From positions 310,001 through 374,000 of the forward strand of contig JAHDYR010000024.1 in NCBI GenBank assembly GCA_019828565.1: DNA of 64,000 nt. The letters run 5' to 3'. The translations under genes and the position numbers were made by a program. Origin of the DNA: Carpediemonas membranifera (lineage: Eukaryota > Fornicata). Under the pieces are notes generated by a model, which saw nothing but the letters and a program-made list of their open reading frames with translations, was not told where the DNA came from and did not search any database. Of this stretch, positions 1 to 12,569 are shown piece by piece (the stretch's first letter is position 1; every line of letters starts with the position of its first letter).

Positions 1-252
1 CGAAGATTTGACCCAGGCAAGCTCTCGGAGCAACAGATCTATGACCTCGCAGCCGCTTCCGTCGATGAGTGGCATGTCGAGCGCATCTCACGCTCTAGAG
101 GCTCGGGCCCCAAGTCAAGGCGCGAGTACCTCGTACACTGGGTCGGATTCGAGGATTCAGAGGCTTCATTCGAACCTTATTCGCACGTCAAAGATTTGGA
201 AGCCCTCGATACATATTTGAAGTCTGACCAAGCCAAGCGTGACGGTCTGTAA
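1..252 (+). CDS. C-terminal chromodomain of a retrotransposon polyprotein (partial)
   Basis: Frame 1 is open from the window edge to TAA at 250-252 (83 residues). The stretch EYLVHWVGFEDSEASFEPY has the aromatic and acidic spacing of a chromodomain. Chromodomain tails end the integrase of Ty3/gypsy chromoviruses and guide insertion to modified chromatin. Two other gypsy copies in this window end the same way, which supports a polyprotein tail over a stand-alone chromodomain gene. It converges on the next gene, with 42 bp between the two stop codons. The 5' part is outside the window. Confidence 0.6.
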   Translation, partial: RRFDPGKLSEQQIYDLAAASVDEWHVERISRSRGSGPKSRREYLVHWVGFEDSEASFEPYSHVKDLEALDTYLKSDQAKRDGL

Positions 253-294
253 AACTTCTCAACATCGAAGCTGTATCCTCGAGGAACAAACGAT

Positions 295-1399
295 TTATTC
301 AGAGCTAGATTCCTCGTCTTCCGTCTCCTCCGTGTCCGTCAGCTCGACCAACCAAGTCGGGTCAGCGTGGCGCTCAAGGGCGTTCTCAGCCAAGTACTCT
401 CGCACACACCGGACAAGGCAGAGATCAGCGTTGAGGGACACGATGCTGAGTCCCGAGTATCCGTCATACTGCAGGATCAACACAAAAGACCCGGGACCAC
501 AAGTCGTCTTCAGATACTCGTGACGGACTACGCACGTGACAGTGTAGTAGCGGTCCGGATCAGAGACCTGAAGCGGCTCCCAGTGAGCCTCATCGCCAAT
601 GGCGGGCAGGTAGCCGTCGTGGCACAAGCGGCTGACCAGGGTTGCCCAGAAGTCGTTGGGAGCCGGGATGCGCCGGCTGATGCCGTAGACAGCGACACGG
701 AAGTAGTCCGGTGCGAGGACGAGGACCAACAGGCGGTTAAGATATCCGCGCGCTGTAGTGTCCGACTTGACCCCGCCGGCAGTCCGCACAGCCGCCACGA
801 GAGCTGCAGAGTAGTGACCATTACCGGGTGAAGATCCACCCAGCGTGATGTCGCGGCCCCGGATCGCGGCCGACACGATGTCGCCATCGGACAAGCGCTT
901 CCTGCCGAGCTTGAGGTGGGCCCTCACACCGGCAAGCGCGACCTGGCAATGAGCCACGAGAGCCAAGACCTGCTGGGTCAGCTTCACGTCCTGCACTACG
1001 GCTGCGTCGTTCAGACGACCTTGCTCAATAGCGTCAAAGATTCGCTGGAGCGGCAGCTCGATGGAGTTGGTGTAACCTTCCAGGCGTCGGGCAACCTCGG
1101 CCTTGATGTCGTGGGGCATCAGAGTCGTCATCGTCAGGGTGCGAGTGATGCGTTCTGAGGCTTGCACGCGGTGACTATATAACCTCACGGTTGATGTTTG
1201 TTACTTACAGATTGTCGGTGACCATGCGCTTGCGTCCACGATACTTCTGAGCGCGAAGGGAACGACAAACGGACGTATGGGCAACAATAAGTGGCCTAGC
1301 CAGATCGTCATCACCAAGTTCGGTGATTTTGGCACGAATTTCCTTCAGAACGGCCTCTACGGCTGTGTTGTCCGACATCAAATGAGTTGACGGCGACAT
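295..1399 (-). CDS. Two-exon gene, unknown product (356 aa)
   Basis: Exon 1 (1399-1209) begins at an ATG. Exon 2 (1174-295) follows a 34-bp intron (1208-1175) with donor GTAAGT and acceptor TATATAG. Splicing joins codon CT|T and keeps one frame, whereas exon 1 alone stops just after the donor. The C-terminus is acidic and serine-rich (EETEDEESSSE). The middle has a GNGHYSAAL segment followed by a long hydrophobic and aromatic region, faintly like the active-site loop of OTU proteases but without a cysteine, so an inactive OTU relative is only a guess. The stop codon TAA is part of AATAAA, so the 3' UTR must be very short. An alternative start is the ATG at 1378. Confidence 0.6.
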
Positions 1400-1440
1400 A
1401 TCCTGCACATTTCTCGGAAACGGTCGAAGGAACAACTAAC

Positions 1441-2067
1441 AAGGTCATCTTAGTCTTCAAGCATGCATTTATTGTCGGTAATAAGGCATTAGGAGCTTCC
1501 TAGTGCTCCTTCCGGTCAGTTTGATGTTGTTATTCAAGTACAGTTGGACGCAGAAAATTAGAAGCCTCAGAACTCCTCAACGGAGCCGAATTGGAGCTTC
1601 TAAGTACGTTTTTCGGCGTCTGTGTGATTATGAGCGATAAGGGCTCAGCATTGGCAGTGTTTGCTAGAGCAATCGTTCTTGGCCTTCGAATTACATGGAA
1701 TGGCATATAACACGTATAAGGTTTGTGAAGACGGCCTAGGAAGGCCGTGGAGGGGCAGTGGTAAGCCTTTCCGTCACGTTTCACCATTTTTGAAACAGAG
1801 CTCACATAGCGGTACCGCAGTTAGATCATGATACCATCATTTTGATTTCGTTCAGCTAGATGCGAAAGCACTCAGGCCATGGGGTTGCCAGCCCTATGAG
1901 TCACCGTTGGCGGTCGGGTGGCACCGTCCAGGCCTTTGGTGAAATGCTGACGTCAAGTCTCTCTGTCATGCCTATACCAGGCATGGAGGGGCAGTGTTGT
2001 GGGTCCTACCCAAAGTTACACAGATTTACGTTATATTTAATAGTCAAGGAGTTTCTCCTCGACACCC
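1441..2067. other. Gene-free stretch, probable 5' region of the LINE
   Basis: No convincing gene is visible. The stretch holds a short hairpin near 1490-1510 (AGGAGC/GCTCCT arms). GGAGGGGCAG-type purine tracts lie near 1750 and 1986, the same motif that precedes an LTR at 48.77 kb. The exact start of the following LINE could not be found; it lies between about 1.86 and 2.05 kb. Confidence 0.35.
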
Positions 2068-5000
2068 TTGTGTCGAGTCTTCTCCTCAGTAAAAGTTCAA
2101 CACCCATTGAACCACAAAGCAAATACGTCCATTATCCAGCTCGGCAACGCGATAGGATACGACAAAATTGTAGACCCAGAACAGGGAAGCTTTACAGCAA
2201 AGGAAGGCCCAGGGGAGCTCCGGAAAAGCCGGGCCAAGAAGCTGTTTGCATCACTTCCCCTCCTGAGACGGTACACAAAAGCCGCCCAACAGCCATACTG
2301 GCTATTCATTGAAGGGAACCGGCTGGACCTAGAGCAGGCGGAGACACTAAGCCGGCTTCGCCCAGGGTCCCCCAAATTTGTGTTCTACCCCAGAGTCCAG
2401 GCGGACTACTCCAAGTACGTAGCACATCCCCACCGGACGAGCCAGACGGCACCAGCTAGTGAGCAACACACCCCATCACTTCTCCCCGTGGAGGAGGGCC
2501 TTGATCTCGGCCGAATCCATAACCGGGACTTTTCGAGACCACGCCACACAATGACCTCGAACAGCTCCCAAAGCGTCCCAGACGCCTTGGATTGCGCAAA
2601 CACCACCCCAAATGGGATCAAGGAGTCGTTAACGCCACTGGGCAAGCAACTGGCCACACCGGACGAATGGGACTGCATCAGAGCCTCAGCAGATGCGGCT
2701 ATTCCCACAAGGGACGTTGCCATGGTCTTCACCAGAGATGACGCAACGGACTTCACTGCCCGAACGGGAAAGGTCGCAAGGACGCTCCTCCTAGAGCTCG
2801 TGGCAACATCGCTGCAAGCTGCAGGACATTCTTCGATCTCAGGCAACGGCATCCAGACCAAGTACGGGATGGAGGCTGCAATGTGGCTCCTCCATGCCGC
2901 CGGACACGCCATCTCCGCGGGAGCTGCAGCCAGAGGGCTCCCCTCACTAGGACGCGAAAACAAGAAGCTCTGGGCCGACCTAGGCCGGGAACTAGCCAAA
3001 GGGCAAGGCTACCACGCCCCTCACCCCCCGGAGGGAGGTTTCCGCAGACCAGACGGCACGCCCATCCAGATCTGGACCCAGGGCCCCGTCGAGGAGATCC
3101 TCATCTACAGCAGAACCGAGGGTGTGATGAGGCCAGTCTTCCCACCCCCACCCCTGGGAGAAGAGCCTTCGGCAGCAGAGGCAGACCTGAGGGAGGAGGT
3201 CAGAGACCTCATCCAACGGTGGTCAGTCCCCGGCTTCCCCGAACTCTGGTCGGCATGGGATAAGACCAGGCGTCTCTGGCCCCCACCCGCGAGGATTGCC
3301 CGCGAACTGGTGTCTGCCTCCTTTCTGACGCGCAACATCACTAACTACTGGCTCACAACGGGGCAGACCCAAGTTATAGAGCCCGTACGGGACGGGGCAT
3401 CTCATGGAGCCCTGGGTACTAACGAAGAAGAAACCCCCCTGGGCCCGAGCGGCAGCAGGACTTCCGGCCCTGATAACACACCCACCACGCCAAACAAGGG
3501 CACATGCGGGCCCAGCATGGGAGCTAGCCCGCCTCGTTCCAATATCACCCAACGAGCCAACACCACCAGGCAGTTGATCGCTATGGTGGACTTTGAGGAA
3601 GGAAGAGCCAGATCCAACCAAGGAGACGAGGCCATCATTTGCGAAGGGGCGGCACTGATTTTCGACCCAGCTAACGAGCAAATCCTCTACTACATGCACG
3701 GGATGCTTGGGGAAGACATCACAGTGGATGCCCTGGACCAATGTCTGTGGGCCACGCACTACATCCATGGCTGCCCACCAGCTACGTTTGTCGACGTCAC
3801 CACGGGCAAAGCCCCCAAGGGATACGAAGCAGACTTCCCCCACGCCAAGCGATGGTGCACCGAGATGGCTACAGAGCTGAAGAGACTGGAAGACGACTCG
3901 GGGCCACAGAAGACCCACGTCCACATCGTGGCTAAGGGAGTCGAGGCTGAGAGAAGCATCCTGACCAGTGAGAAGTTCGTCCCAGACGGGAACCTCCGCA
4001 CCTGGCTAAGCTTACGCCTCATGGATGAAACTGACCTCAACACGATCTTCCCCAACATCCTCGACACGCTGACCTGGTTCTACCCCAATAGTGGGGAGAA
4101 GAGCCTCACCGGCCTCCCCTCCCGACCCCAGTCCGAACTGGGCCGGACCTGGACCAGAAGGTACCAACAGCGCCCGGAGGCAAAATTGGTGTGCCCCTAT
4201 CACAAGCACGCACCCCACCACTGCCACTGCGCCCTAGCAGATGTCTCCATATTCTACGCCAGACTAGCAACAGCGTTCTGGATGAGAGACAACCCAGGCT
4301 GGGACTGGGGGCAGGTAGAAGCCCACCCTCACAGCCCTAGGAAGCATGCTCATGGGCAGGGAGTCGCCGTACCATGATGAATACAAGGACCTGGCGACCA
4401 AAGTCAACGCCAGACACGGCCTCGGCACCGTGGCGGCCGGTCGCCTAACCCCATTGTCCCAACAAGTCAACCTCTTTGGCACCAAGAACCCCAAACGGGG
4501 CCAGATTATCATGACCAACTGGGAGGAAAACGATTTCAGCTCCGGAAAGGGTATCACCAGAGCCCTGGAAGGAACAGCCGTGATCATCGGAAACCCAGAA
4601 TCGCTCGCGAGAGTAGGCGAACCAGCGCGACCCATCCTCCTGGAAATCCACTCGGAGTGGAACGGGCGCCGCCGCGCTGTCCAAGACGGTTTCCCTTGGG
4701 CGAACCTGAGGGGGGAGCCCACGGAAATAGACGCGGAAAAGATGCTTACTCTAGACGTCAGCGACACCAAAACGATGACCCTATCCCAAGCGGCGTCTTT
4801 GATGCCCGTCCACAAATTCGACATAGCTGGAGGCCACATGGGCAGAGAAGCCAGGAAGAAGATCTTCAACTACTTCACGGAGGTCCCAGCCGACGATCGA
4901 GAACTCCTGGCCAACATGTGTGTCGACCCGGAGACAGGCTCCATCAACTTCCTCCCCTCGTTCCTCCCCCGGGACTGGGGTATCACGGATGAACCAGCAG

Positions 5001-5837
5001 AAAGAGGGAAGAGGCGAGTGGGCACCTTGAGGAGCGCCTCCTGGATAGGCAAACTCGCCCTGGCGGGCTCAGGCGTGGAACACCCAAAAGGGGGGAAGCC
5101 ATGGGACACGCTGAACTGTGTTTTCCCGGAAGGCGCCAGCACTAACGCCAAGAACAGACTGAGGACCGAGAGGAAGCAGGCGCTTCGAACAAAGGTGAGA
5201 CGAAGGGCTACTGAACTCGCCAAGATGCTCCACAGGAGGACGGAGGTCTACCTGCCGAATGGCGGCATAGGGGGCCTATATGGCCCTCCACGCGAGCAAA
5301 TTGTCACTGAACAACCGCAAAGTAGCAGGACAGAGCGAACAGAGCCCGGGCCCCCTCCAACTAAGAGCTGTCCCCCCCCCATACCCCCCAACCCATCAGC
5401 CAAGACCCGCCAGGTCAGACAGGTGGACCAAGAGGACCTGCAGCCCAAAAAGAGCACGACAGGAGGACACCGACCTGGGCAGAGGCATAGCGGCCCTGCT
5501 GGACCAAGCCATGGCCCGGCGAGAAGCAGAGGTCAGACAACAGCTGGAAGAAGCTGCAGCCAGAACCATCAACGAGCTCAAGGCCAAAAGCCAGGAGCTG
5601 GAGGAAGAACGGGAAGCCCGGAGAGCAGCCCAAGCTGCGTTGGACGAGATGCGGAAGGACCTCAGGAAGACAACGGAGAAGTGCTCGTCTCTAACCGAAG
5701 AGAACGAGGACTTACTCAGCCGCGCGGCCCGACTCTCGGCGACCAACGAAGCCCTCAGCTTCACCCTAGCAGCCAAGATGGATAACTTCAGGTCTGACCT
5801 GAGAAGGAAGAGAGGCGAGGAGAAGGAAGGAGAGTAG
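2068..5837 (+). CDS. LINE ORF1 protein, split over three frames
   Basis: Coding bias runs through three overlapping frames: 2068-4377, 4346-5785, then a third frame from about 5370 to the stop at 5837. The last change falls at a run of eight C near 5371-5378, so one product of roughly 1,240 residues is likely. No ATG opens the first frame near its start, and the initiation site is unresolved. The last 150 residues are a strong coiled coil (RREAEVRQQLEEAAARTIN then ELKAKSQELEEEREAR), as in ORF1 proteins that multimerise and bind RNA. No zinc knuckle was seen. An ORF1 this long is unusual for an L1-like element. Confidence 0.6.
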
Positions 5838-6412
5838 AAACAATCATAAGTAAGAGGTGCAGAGGGTAGTGTGATATAAGTCTGAGCTAAAAGTGTATAT
5901 ACTGAACCAGCATGTATGGCCAGGCTGTGACTAGTAGGGCCTTAAAGTCCAAATGGACACCGGCGAACCATTCCGGCGGGAGCAAAAATGCAACACATTC
6001 TTTTTTTCAACAAACCCCTGTGCCCCACAGGGGCCGGGGGCAGGGTTACCAAAAGGTAAAAAGAGCCCTGCCTGTCCGGCAGGCTGTAACTCCAGCCTTG
6101 GGAGGGGCAACAACCACTGTCGCTCCCACCTAAGCTCGTTAGGTAATGGTCCTGCCATGCGGCGAGGAAGGAAGCTAAGCGGAGACCGGCAGCAATGCCG
6201 ACAAGCATCGTGAGGCCCCGACTGTGAAAGGGAATGGTATGCCCTAGGCCGGGAACTAAGGGAATACAGGCACAAGCCTGCCCAAAAGGAAACGACTGCT
6301 CGGTTAGAGGCCTCAGCAACCCACCAAAAGGTACGCCCAAAAAGGGAATGTCTACAAAGAGCAGATTAGTGCGCGCAGGGTAACTCCCGCAGTTTATGTC
6401 AGAACAACCTGA
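5838..6412 (+). other. Structured spacer between LINE ORF1 and ORF2
   Basis: These 575 bp have no plausible protein. They contain GC-rich self-complementary segments, such as CCCCTGTGCCCCACAGGGG near 6015-6033 and GCCTGTCCGGCAGGC near 6070-6085. Folded RNA here could help translate ORF2 or act in packaging. Nothing matches a ribozyme core that I could confirm by eye. Confidence 0.4.
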
Positions 6413-9400
6413 ATGAGAATAATATCGCTAAACAGCGAAGGGCACCTAGCGGGCGCAAACGATTACAGCGGATCCATAGCTTTATCCATCCGCAAGAGGA
6501 TAAGGACTGATGCGATCCTCCTCCAGGAAACCAAGCGGTACGGTAATACCACCATCCCTTGCTGGGTAGATCTCCAGTACGCCTGTGCAGGAGAGGTCAA
6601 GCCATTAGAGGCAACGCGCAAGCGACCCACAAAGGGACTGGCCACACTGATTAGCCCGCACTCCAAAGCGGAATGGGACGTAGGCGTGTCCGACGGGACG
6701 AACCCACGAATCCAAGTAAGCATCCTCAAAGCATCGAGGGCCACGGCAGTCATCAATATCTACGCTCCCGATAGTGGATGTGCACGACCCGAGATTGAGG
6801 AGTTCGACCGGATGCTAGAGCAAACCGTCGCGAACTATGAGGGGTGTGACATCATCATCATCGGGGACTGGAACAGGAGGCCAGGGAAACTCAGGCAAGC
6901 AACTGCGATGACCCTCCAGCGATGGAACCTCACCCCAATAGCACCAACTGCACCGACGTACGGGACTAACTCCCGAACGTCCACAATAGACTATGCAGCG
7001 GTAACAGGGGGTATCCAAAACCCGGTTGTTAGGGTAATAGACAAGACCACAATCGGGCACTGGGGGTCGGCACACAAAGCCATAGAGCTCACCTGGGATA
7101 GCAACCCGACAGGGAAACCAGAGATATCAAAGAGACTGGAAATCCCACGGATCGATACGTGGCTGGTCAAACCCAGGAGAACAGGGCCCAAGCTAGAAGA
7201 GTGGCCACCACTAGACAGCAAAATACCAGTGGACGAGATGGAGACTCTCATAAGGAAATGGTTGTCCACCGGGTTTGCTACCTCCAGAAGGCACCCATTC
7301 GCTGTAGAAAACCAGGAACGTATCCCTAGTGAGGTATGGGAACGGCTGGCCAAAGCCTCCACCTGGAGCAAAACCGCCGCCAAAGATATCAAAAAGTCCC
7401 TCAACGGAGCACTGAGCAGATCATGGAGGACCTTCCAACATGACTGGAATGAGCAGGTTGAGGTTGGATCCCGTGATGGGTACAAAACGACAAAAAGGAT
7501 CCTCGCAAACCAAGTGTTCCGCTTCTGGAACGAGAAGCAGCACGCCGGTCTCCCGGTGATGCTGAAGGCTGGAAACAAGATTCTAGCAAGGCAGAGGGAG
7601 ATTGCAGACTCCCTCCAGGAACAGTACGCGAAGGTAAGCTCCGGGAAGGAACCCACCTGGGAACCCACCTGGGAAACCGAGCCGGAAACGGACATGGAGG
7701 ACCATCCGCCATCGCTTGAAGAAGTGACAGCGGCGGTCAAGTCCATAAGGAAGTCCTCGGCCGGAGGCCCGGACGGGATTATTGGAGATTGTCTGAGGGA
7801 CCTCCCCGAGTCAGCGTACGAGGCAATCACAGTCCTGCTCGCGAAAGTATACGACAGCGGGACCATGCCAACCACATGGAAGTATGCAGCGGTGTCGCCT
7901 ATCCACAAGGTTGGGAAGGACAAGCTCACGCCCAGCTCGTACAGACCGATCTCCCTCACCCCCCTCCTATACAGAGCCTACGGGAGGATACTGAAATGGC
8001 GCCTCAGGCCGACGGTGGAGAAGTTCATCCCCAGAGAGCAAGTTGGGTTCATGAAAGGGAAAACTGTAGTGGATCACATAGCCCTCCTAGCCCAACTCCA
8101 CCAGTCCGGAAACCGTACCAGCGTCCTACTTGACATAGCAAAAGCATATGATACGGTCCCAAGGGACCTGCTGGTGAACAAGTTGACGCTCATGGGGGTA
8201 CACCCAAGACTGACGAGGGCCATCCGAAATACACTTACAGAAACGTACATCTCGGTACGAGGGGCAAGCACATGGTCCAGAACAAACATGGGGGTCAAGC
8301 AAGGATGTGTGGTGGCCCCCACTCTGTTCATTCTCTTCACAGCTAACTGGCTAAGCCAGGCGGCACTGTACCTCCGGCATAGAGAGATCCCGGACCCCTG
8401 CCTCCCTCCAACGGACGATAGGCCCCCAAACTGCCTCATTGCAATGTTTGTAGATGATACAAGCATCTCAGCCGAGACCCCGCAGCTCGCCGAAGAAGGC
8501 ACAGACGCAGTGGTCAGGGTAATTGAAGCCCATGGACTCCAGACCAGCCCAGGCAAAAGTGTGGTGATAAGTACCGACGTAACTGCAGCGGTCAGCATCC
8601 AAGGAACTCCCACACTGGCGTCAGACTCAGCAAGGTATCTGGGACTCTGGCTAGCCAGCGGAAAGAATCCGTTGGCAGCATGCATCAAAATGAAGACGTC
8701 ACAATCCCGGAAATACCTAGCCCTGGCAGGAGAGCAGGGTGGACCAAAGGATCCACCCCGGCCGCCACCTCGGAATCCATCCTCAGAACCTTCCTCTGGC
8801 CCAAGATCGAGTTCGGGATCGAGATCTGGGGCCAAGCGCCAGGGGAAGAGCCATCTGGAACAACTGGCGCGGCCTAATGGCAGGCACAGGACCAGGGGGA
8901 GGAGGAGCCGCCCGTGTACTAATGGGATGGATGTGCTGGGAGGCAGATATGGGGCAGAGAGCGGTGAGGCTCTATGAGTCTGCGCACGACCTGGACCGTC
9001 CGACCCCCCTAGGGAATCTGGACTGGGCGACAGCGGAGAGAGGATCGGTCTTACATCGCCTCTACCAATGGCGACGGAGCGTCCTCCAGGGCACACAGGA
9101 GGAGATGCCCGCCAGGGAAAGAGCAAAGAGGGGAGGCTGGACCCTCACAGCAGAAGAACTACTGCACACCGGGAGCCGAACGGCCAAAGGGGTGGCAACA
9201 GTACTAGCCCCGGAAGTCATCCTCAGCATGCAGCAAGGGAAGAGACCCAAGAAACCAGGAATGATCAAGGGTGAGATGATAACCAGACGGGAAGTCAAGA
9301 GAGTAATCATGACTGCATCCAACACACTCCCCTCCCCCAGCAACAGTGGCAGAAGCAGAGCCATACTTGGGAGCGCGATCGGCCAGCCCCAGGCCCTCCT

Positions 9401-9782
9401 GAGCAGGATCAAGCGGTGTTGCCCCCTATGTACCCTGGACTCAGAAGGTGACACCATTACTCGCCTGTACACTGTCACCAGAACCGCGGCGGAAACCACC
9501 AAAATCCTCTCAGAATGGGCATACAACCAGCCCCTGGGAACACAAAGCCACATCATCTGCCAATGCAAGGCGGTAGAACGCCCAGAAGGATGGAATGACA
9601 TCCTGGCGGAGGCGCATCTACGCACACAGTACCACGCCCTAAGGCAAGGGCAGGAGGCGGAGTGGTACAACTCAAGGGCAATCCTGGAAATGCTCTGGCT
9701 CCTCCGCAGCGAGGACCATACCGTCAGAGAGGGACTGCAGAACGGCAGACGTGCCCTTCTGAACCTCCGGAAAGACGGGTAA
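6413..9782 (+). CDS. LINE ORF2: endonuclease, reverse transcriptase and zinc finger (frameshifted)
   Basis: The ATG at 6413 opens an endonuclease/exonuclease/phosphatase domain (residues 1-230). Its catalytic signatures are E39, IYAPD 116-120, GDWN 151-154, D193 in TIDYA, and a terminal H221. The reverse transcriptase follows, with FVDD at residues 679-682. Near 8740 the frame shifts into one encoding WPKIEFGIEIWG, and near 8860 it shifts again into 347 residues ending at 9782. That last part has a CPLC...C zinc-finger-like motif (about 9420-9570), as at the C-terminus of L1/Tad elements. The enzyme nicks target DNA and primes cDNA synthesis. Two frame changes in 120 bp mean this copy is inactive or misread there. 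Confidence 0.8.
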
Positions 9783-10805
9783 GTACACCATCCCAGAATC
9801 CTATGACCTCTGGGACCAGGGTCAAACTGGGACCCAACCCCCCGCCTCAACCGAAGCGGAGCGCTCCTGGGATCAGCGGGGGACGCAAGCCCCACGTATC
9901 CCGGTAGCACCCAGCCGCGGAAGGGGGACTCAACCCCGAACACTAATCTCGCTAACACACAAACGCTCACCCATACTGGGAACGTAGACAACATTCAGCC
10001 GGCAGAACCGGCACACTCTTCACACGTATAAGAAATAACCCAGAGCCATAGGGCGGGGCACGTATGCACATGTATACACGTACGTGCGAGGTATCGGGGC
10101 GCAGCAGCCAAACAGGAGGGTAACCATAAGGCAACAATACCACCTGGGCGGCACCTGGACCAAAACAGAGCTGCGCCGAACGGCCCGGCACCCAAAACTG
10201 GGAACCAGCCGGAAGCTAGGAAGAAGCCCTATAGGGAACAAATCCTTGAGGAGGGGATCCATGCCGGAACGGAAAGTGTGGAAGAGCCCGAACGCAGCCG
10301 TGAATCATATAGCTACCCAGCGATGATCGGTGGGTTTCATAACTGGCCCAATTGCGTGGTACGGCAAACGCCAAGCCCGAAACCGCTTCGGCGGGTGCCT
10401 GAAAAATTGCAAACTGGGTCGAATGGTATGGAGAACATATCCCTGAGAGGAGCCCTGTAGGGGGAAACCGAGCAGAAGGCCCCGGTGGCGGGTGTGCAGG
10501 GCAAGGCCTTGCGGGTGCCAGGCAGAACGGGGGCCCGAAGGACCCCCAAGAGTAAGACCTGGGTTATCCCGACTTTGGGGGTATCGGGCCAGCCAGTTGA
10601 TAGGTCAACATGCAAGGGACTACCCAGCCTTACCAGCTGGACCCTGACGGTGATGGTGCTAACGCCCCCAACGTAGTATCAGGCTCGCTCACGAAGGGAA
10701 GTCAACACGCTAAGGCGTTCCCGGGGACATGGGGTGGTGCAAACTGGTAATTCCCTGATTTACACAGGTGTACAGGATACGTTAAATTTCTTTCTTTCTT
10801 TCGAG
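9783..10805 (+). other. LINE 3' UTR and microsatellite tail
   Basis: About 1 kb without coding signal. It is rich in short GC hairpins (for example GGGGCCCGAAGGACCCCC near 10530) and ends in TTTC repeats. LINE reverse transcriptases commonly recognise a 3' UTR fold. The next 166 bp to the OTU stop are CT-rich and, on the minus strand, could encode a Lys/Glu-rich remnant. Confidence 0.45.
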
Positions 10806-10971
10806 GTAGACAGACATGCCGCTGTCCTTATCCTTCCGAGTCAGGCTCCTCCTCGTCTGCCTACTTACCCTTCTTCTCCTCTGTCTCCACCTCCTTGTCC
10901 TCCTTCTTCTCCGTCTCAGCCTTCTCCTAAACGTACACAGTCGAACGCACTACAAAGGCATATCCAAATCT

Positions 10972-12569
10972 TTATTCAATCTCAACGACCTCGCACTTCT
11001 TCTGGTACAGCGTGGCGTGAGCCGGATCGCCTTCGATGACAATAGCGAAATTATCTGTCAACCCCCACAAGTCTGCATCGGGTGCAAGCATGGTGGTGCC
11101 ATCAAACAGGTATAAGATGGCGGAGATGCCTTGCATGCCGTTGTATCCGTCGTATGACTGGACAACAAGGATGTTCCGCTTCTGCTTCCTCGCCCAGACT
11201 CGGATGGCGTTCGAGTTATAGTAGCCGGAGTCCGGATCTGTCAGGCTACGCTCCGTGACATTCTTCTTAGACCAGTACTTGGCCTTCACTGACTGGCAGA
11301 GGCCACGCTGCCACTTTTCGAAGTCGCCATCAACTCTGCCACCCAACTCAATGGCTTGGAGACAATATGCAACGCAGTTGCCGTCACTCTTGACATGAAT
11401 CGCGGTACAGCCAGCCGTGAGAGCCTCCGCGTTGATGCACGTCTGCACCGCGGCCTCAGAGGTGATGCGAGTCTGAGTCTCCGGCTCAGTCTGGATGCAG
11501 GCGTCGCATGTGTTCACCGCCTCCTCTTCTGCCTCACCCCTCTTCTCCTTCGCCTCCTCCTGCTCCTCATCTGACTCCTCCTCCTCTGACTCCTCCTCCG
11601 AGTCCTCAGGCCTGGCCTTCTCGGGCGTGATGATGAGGGCCTTGCGCTTCACAGACATGGAGGCCTCGGGCTCGTTCGTAGCGCGTCGGGGGCAGGAAGT
11701 CCTGGAGAGCGTGCCAGACTGTGGCGGGATGGGGCTGCATGGGAGTGATGCATCCATGGACTTGTCAGCGTCATAGGCTGCCTCTCGCTCAGCCTGCTGC
11801 TGCAGAAGGCGTCGATGCAGCGTGATGACTTCCTCACTCTTTGCCGTCAAGCTCTTCCTCAACTGCTTGACTCTCTTCTTGTATCCTCGAACAATTTTGT
11901 GATAGTAATCGATGATAGCGCCAGTACCTGGGGGGAGCAGGGGCGTACCTTCTCCCGCGGGGGTCTCCAACCATTCCAGGGCGATGATGTACTCTTCGAA
12001 GTACGAGCGGCAGGAGTGCTTCATGTAAGCAAGGTCTGCCTCCTTGCTGCGCACCCTGGCAACCATTGCTGTGACATGGTCGCGCACAAGCGCGTTGGTG
12101 GATGTCGCGTTGCGCCACGCCCGAACCTTGACACTCAGCGCCTCTTTTTCGATACGCGCGCCCTCATTCTCCTTGGCATACTCAGCCCTCTTGGAGTTCT
12201 TGAAGGCTGTGACAGCGGCCGACTCAAACGCCTTCATCTCCTTCTCCGTGAAGGTTGCCTCGATGTTCTCGTTCGAGGTCTTATCCTGCACCTGCTGAGA
12301 CAGCAATGCCTCGAGTTCTTCCTTCTTCTCGCCCTGAATCTCGAAATATGAGCACAGGTGGTTGAAGTTGATCCCTATATAAACATTTGCACCAATTACG
12401 TACCGTTCTTGACGACTATATCGAAGATATCGTTCTCGTCGAGCAATTTGTCCCGAAGAACGGCACTCTTCGCCTTGTTTGTCTTCTTCTCCTTGAATTC
12501 GGTGATAACGGCCTCAATCACATCATCTGAGGTGCTCTCGATCCACTCGTGAAGGAATTCGAACGTCAT
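10972..12569 (-). CDS. Coiled-coil protein with C-terminal OTU-like cysteine protease domain (522 aa)
   Basis: Exon 1 (12569-12404) and exon 2 (12374-10972) flank a 29-bp intron (12403-12375; donor GTACGT, acceptor TATATAG). Splicing gives codon G|GG and one open frame. The N-terminal two thirds is charged and helical, with a Glu-rich acidic stretch (EEESDEEQEEAKEKRGEAEE). The C-terminal 140 residues start with SDGNC (D386, C389), matching the DGNC active-site loop of OTU deubiquitinases. The domain ends near H508 in AHATLY, a plausible catalytic histidine. Such enzymes remove ubiquitin chains from targets in cytosol or nucleus. The TAA stop lies inside AATAAA. A second, diverged OTU gene is at 59.3-60.7 kb. 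Confidence 0.65.

Larger units (their letters stand above)
1860..10805 (+). mobile_element. APE-type non-LTR retrotransposon (L1/Tad-like), full length but frameshifted
   Basis: The order is a leader, a long ORF1 region, a structured spacer, an ORF2 with apurinic-endonuclease-like and reverse transcriptase domains plus a C-terminal zinc finger, and a 1-kb 3' UTR ending in a (TTTC)n microsatellite at about 10791-10805. This order is typical of L1/Tad-like LINEs, which insert by target-primed reverse transcription. The left border is uncertain by about 200 bp and no target-site duplication was identified. At least four frame changes make this copy inactive, unless some are sequencing errors. 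Confidence 0.8.

Noticed and set aside
1530-1805. 91-codon minus-strand ORF upstream of the LINE
   Set aside because: No codon bias, no homologue in the window, and it overlaps repeat-like purine tracts.
5838-6412. HDV-like or hammerhead ribozyme in the LINE spacer
   Set aside because: Conserved cores (such as CTGATGA...GAAA) were not found; only generic GC hairpins are visible.
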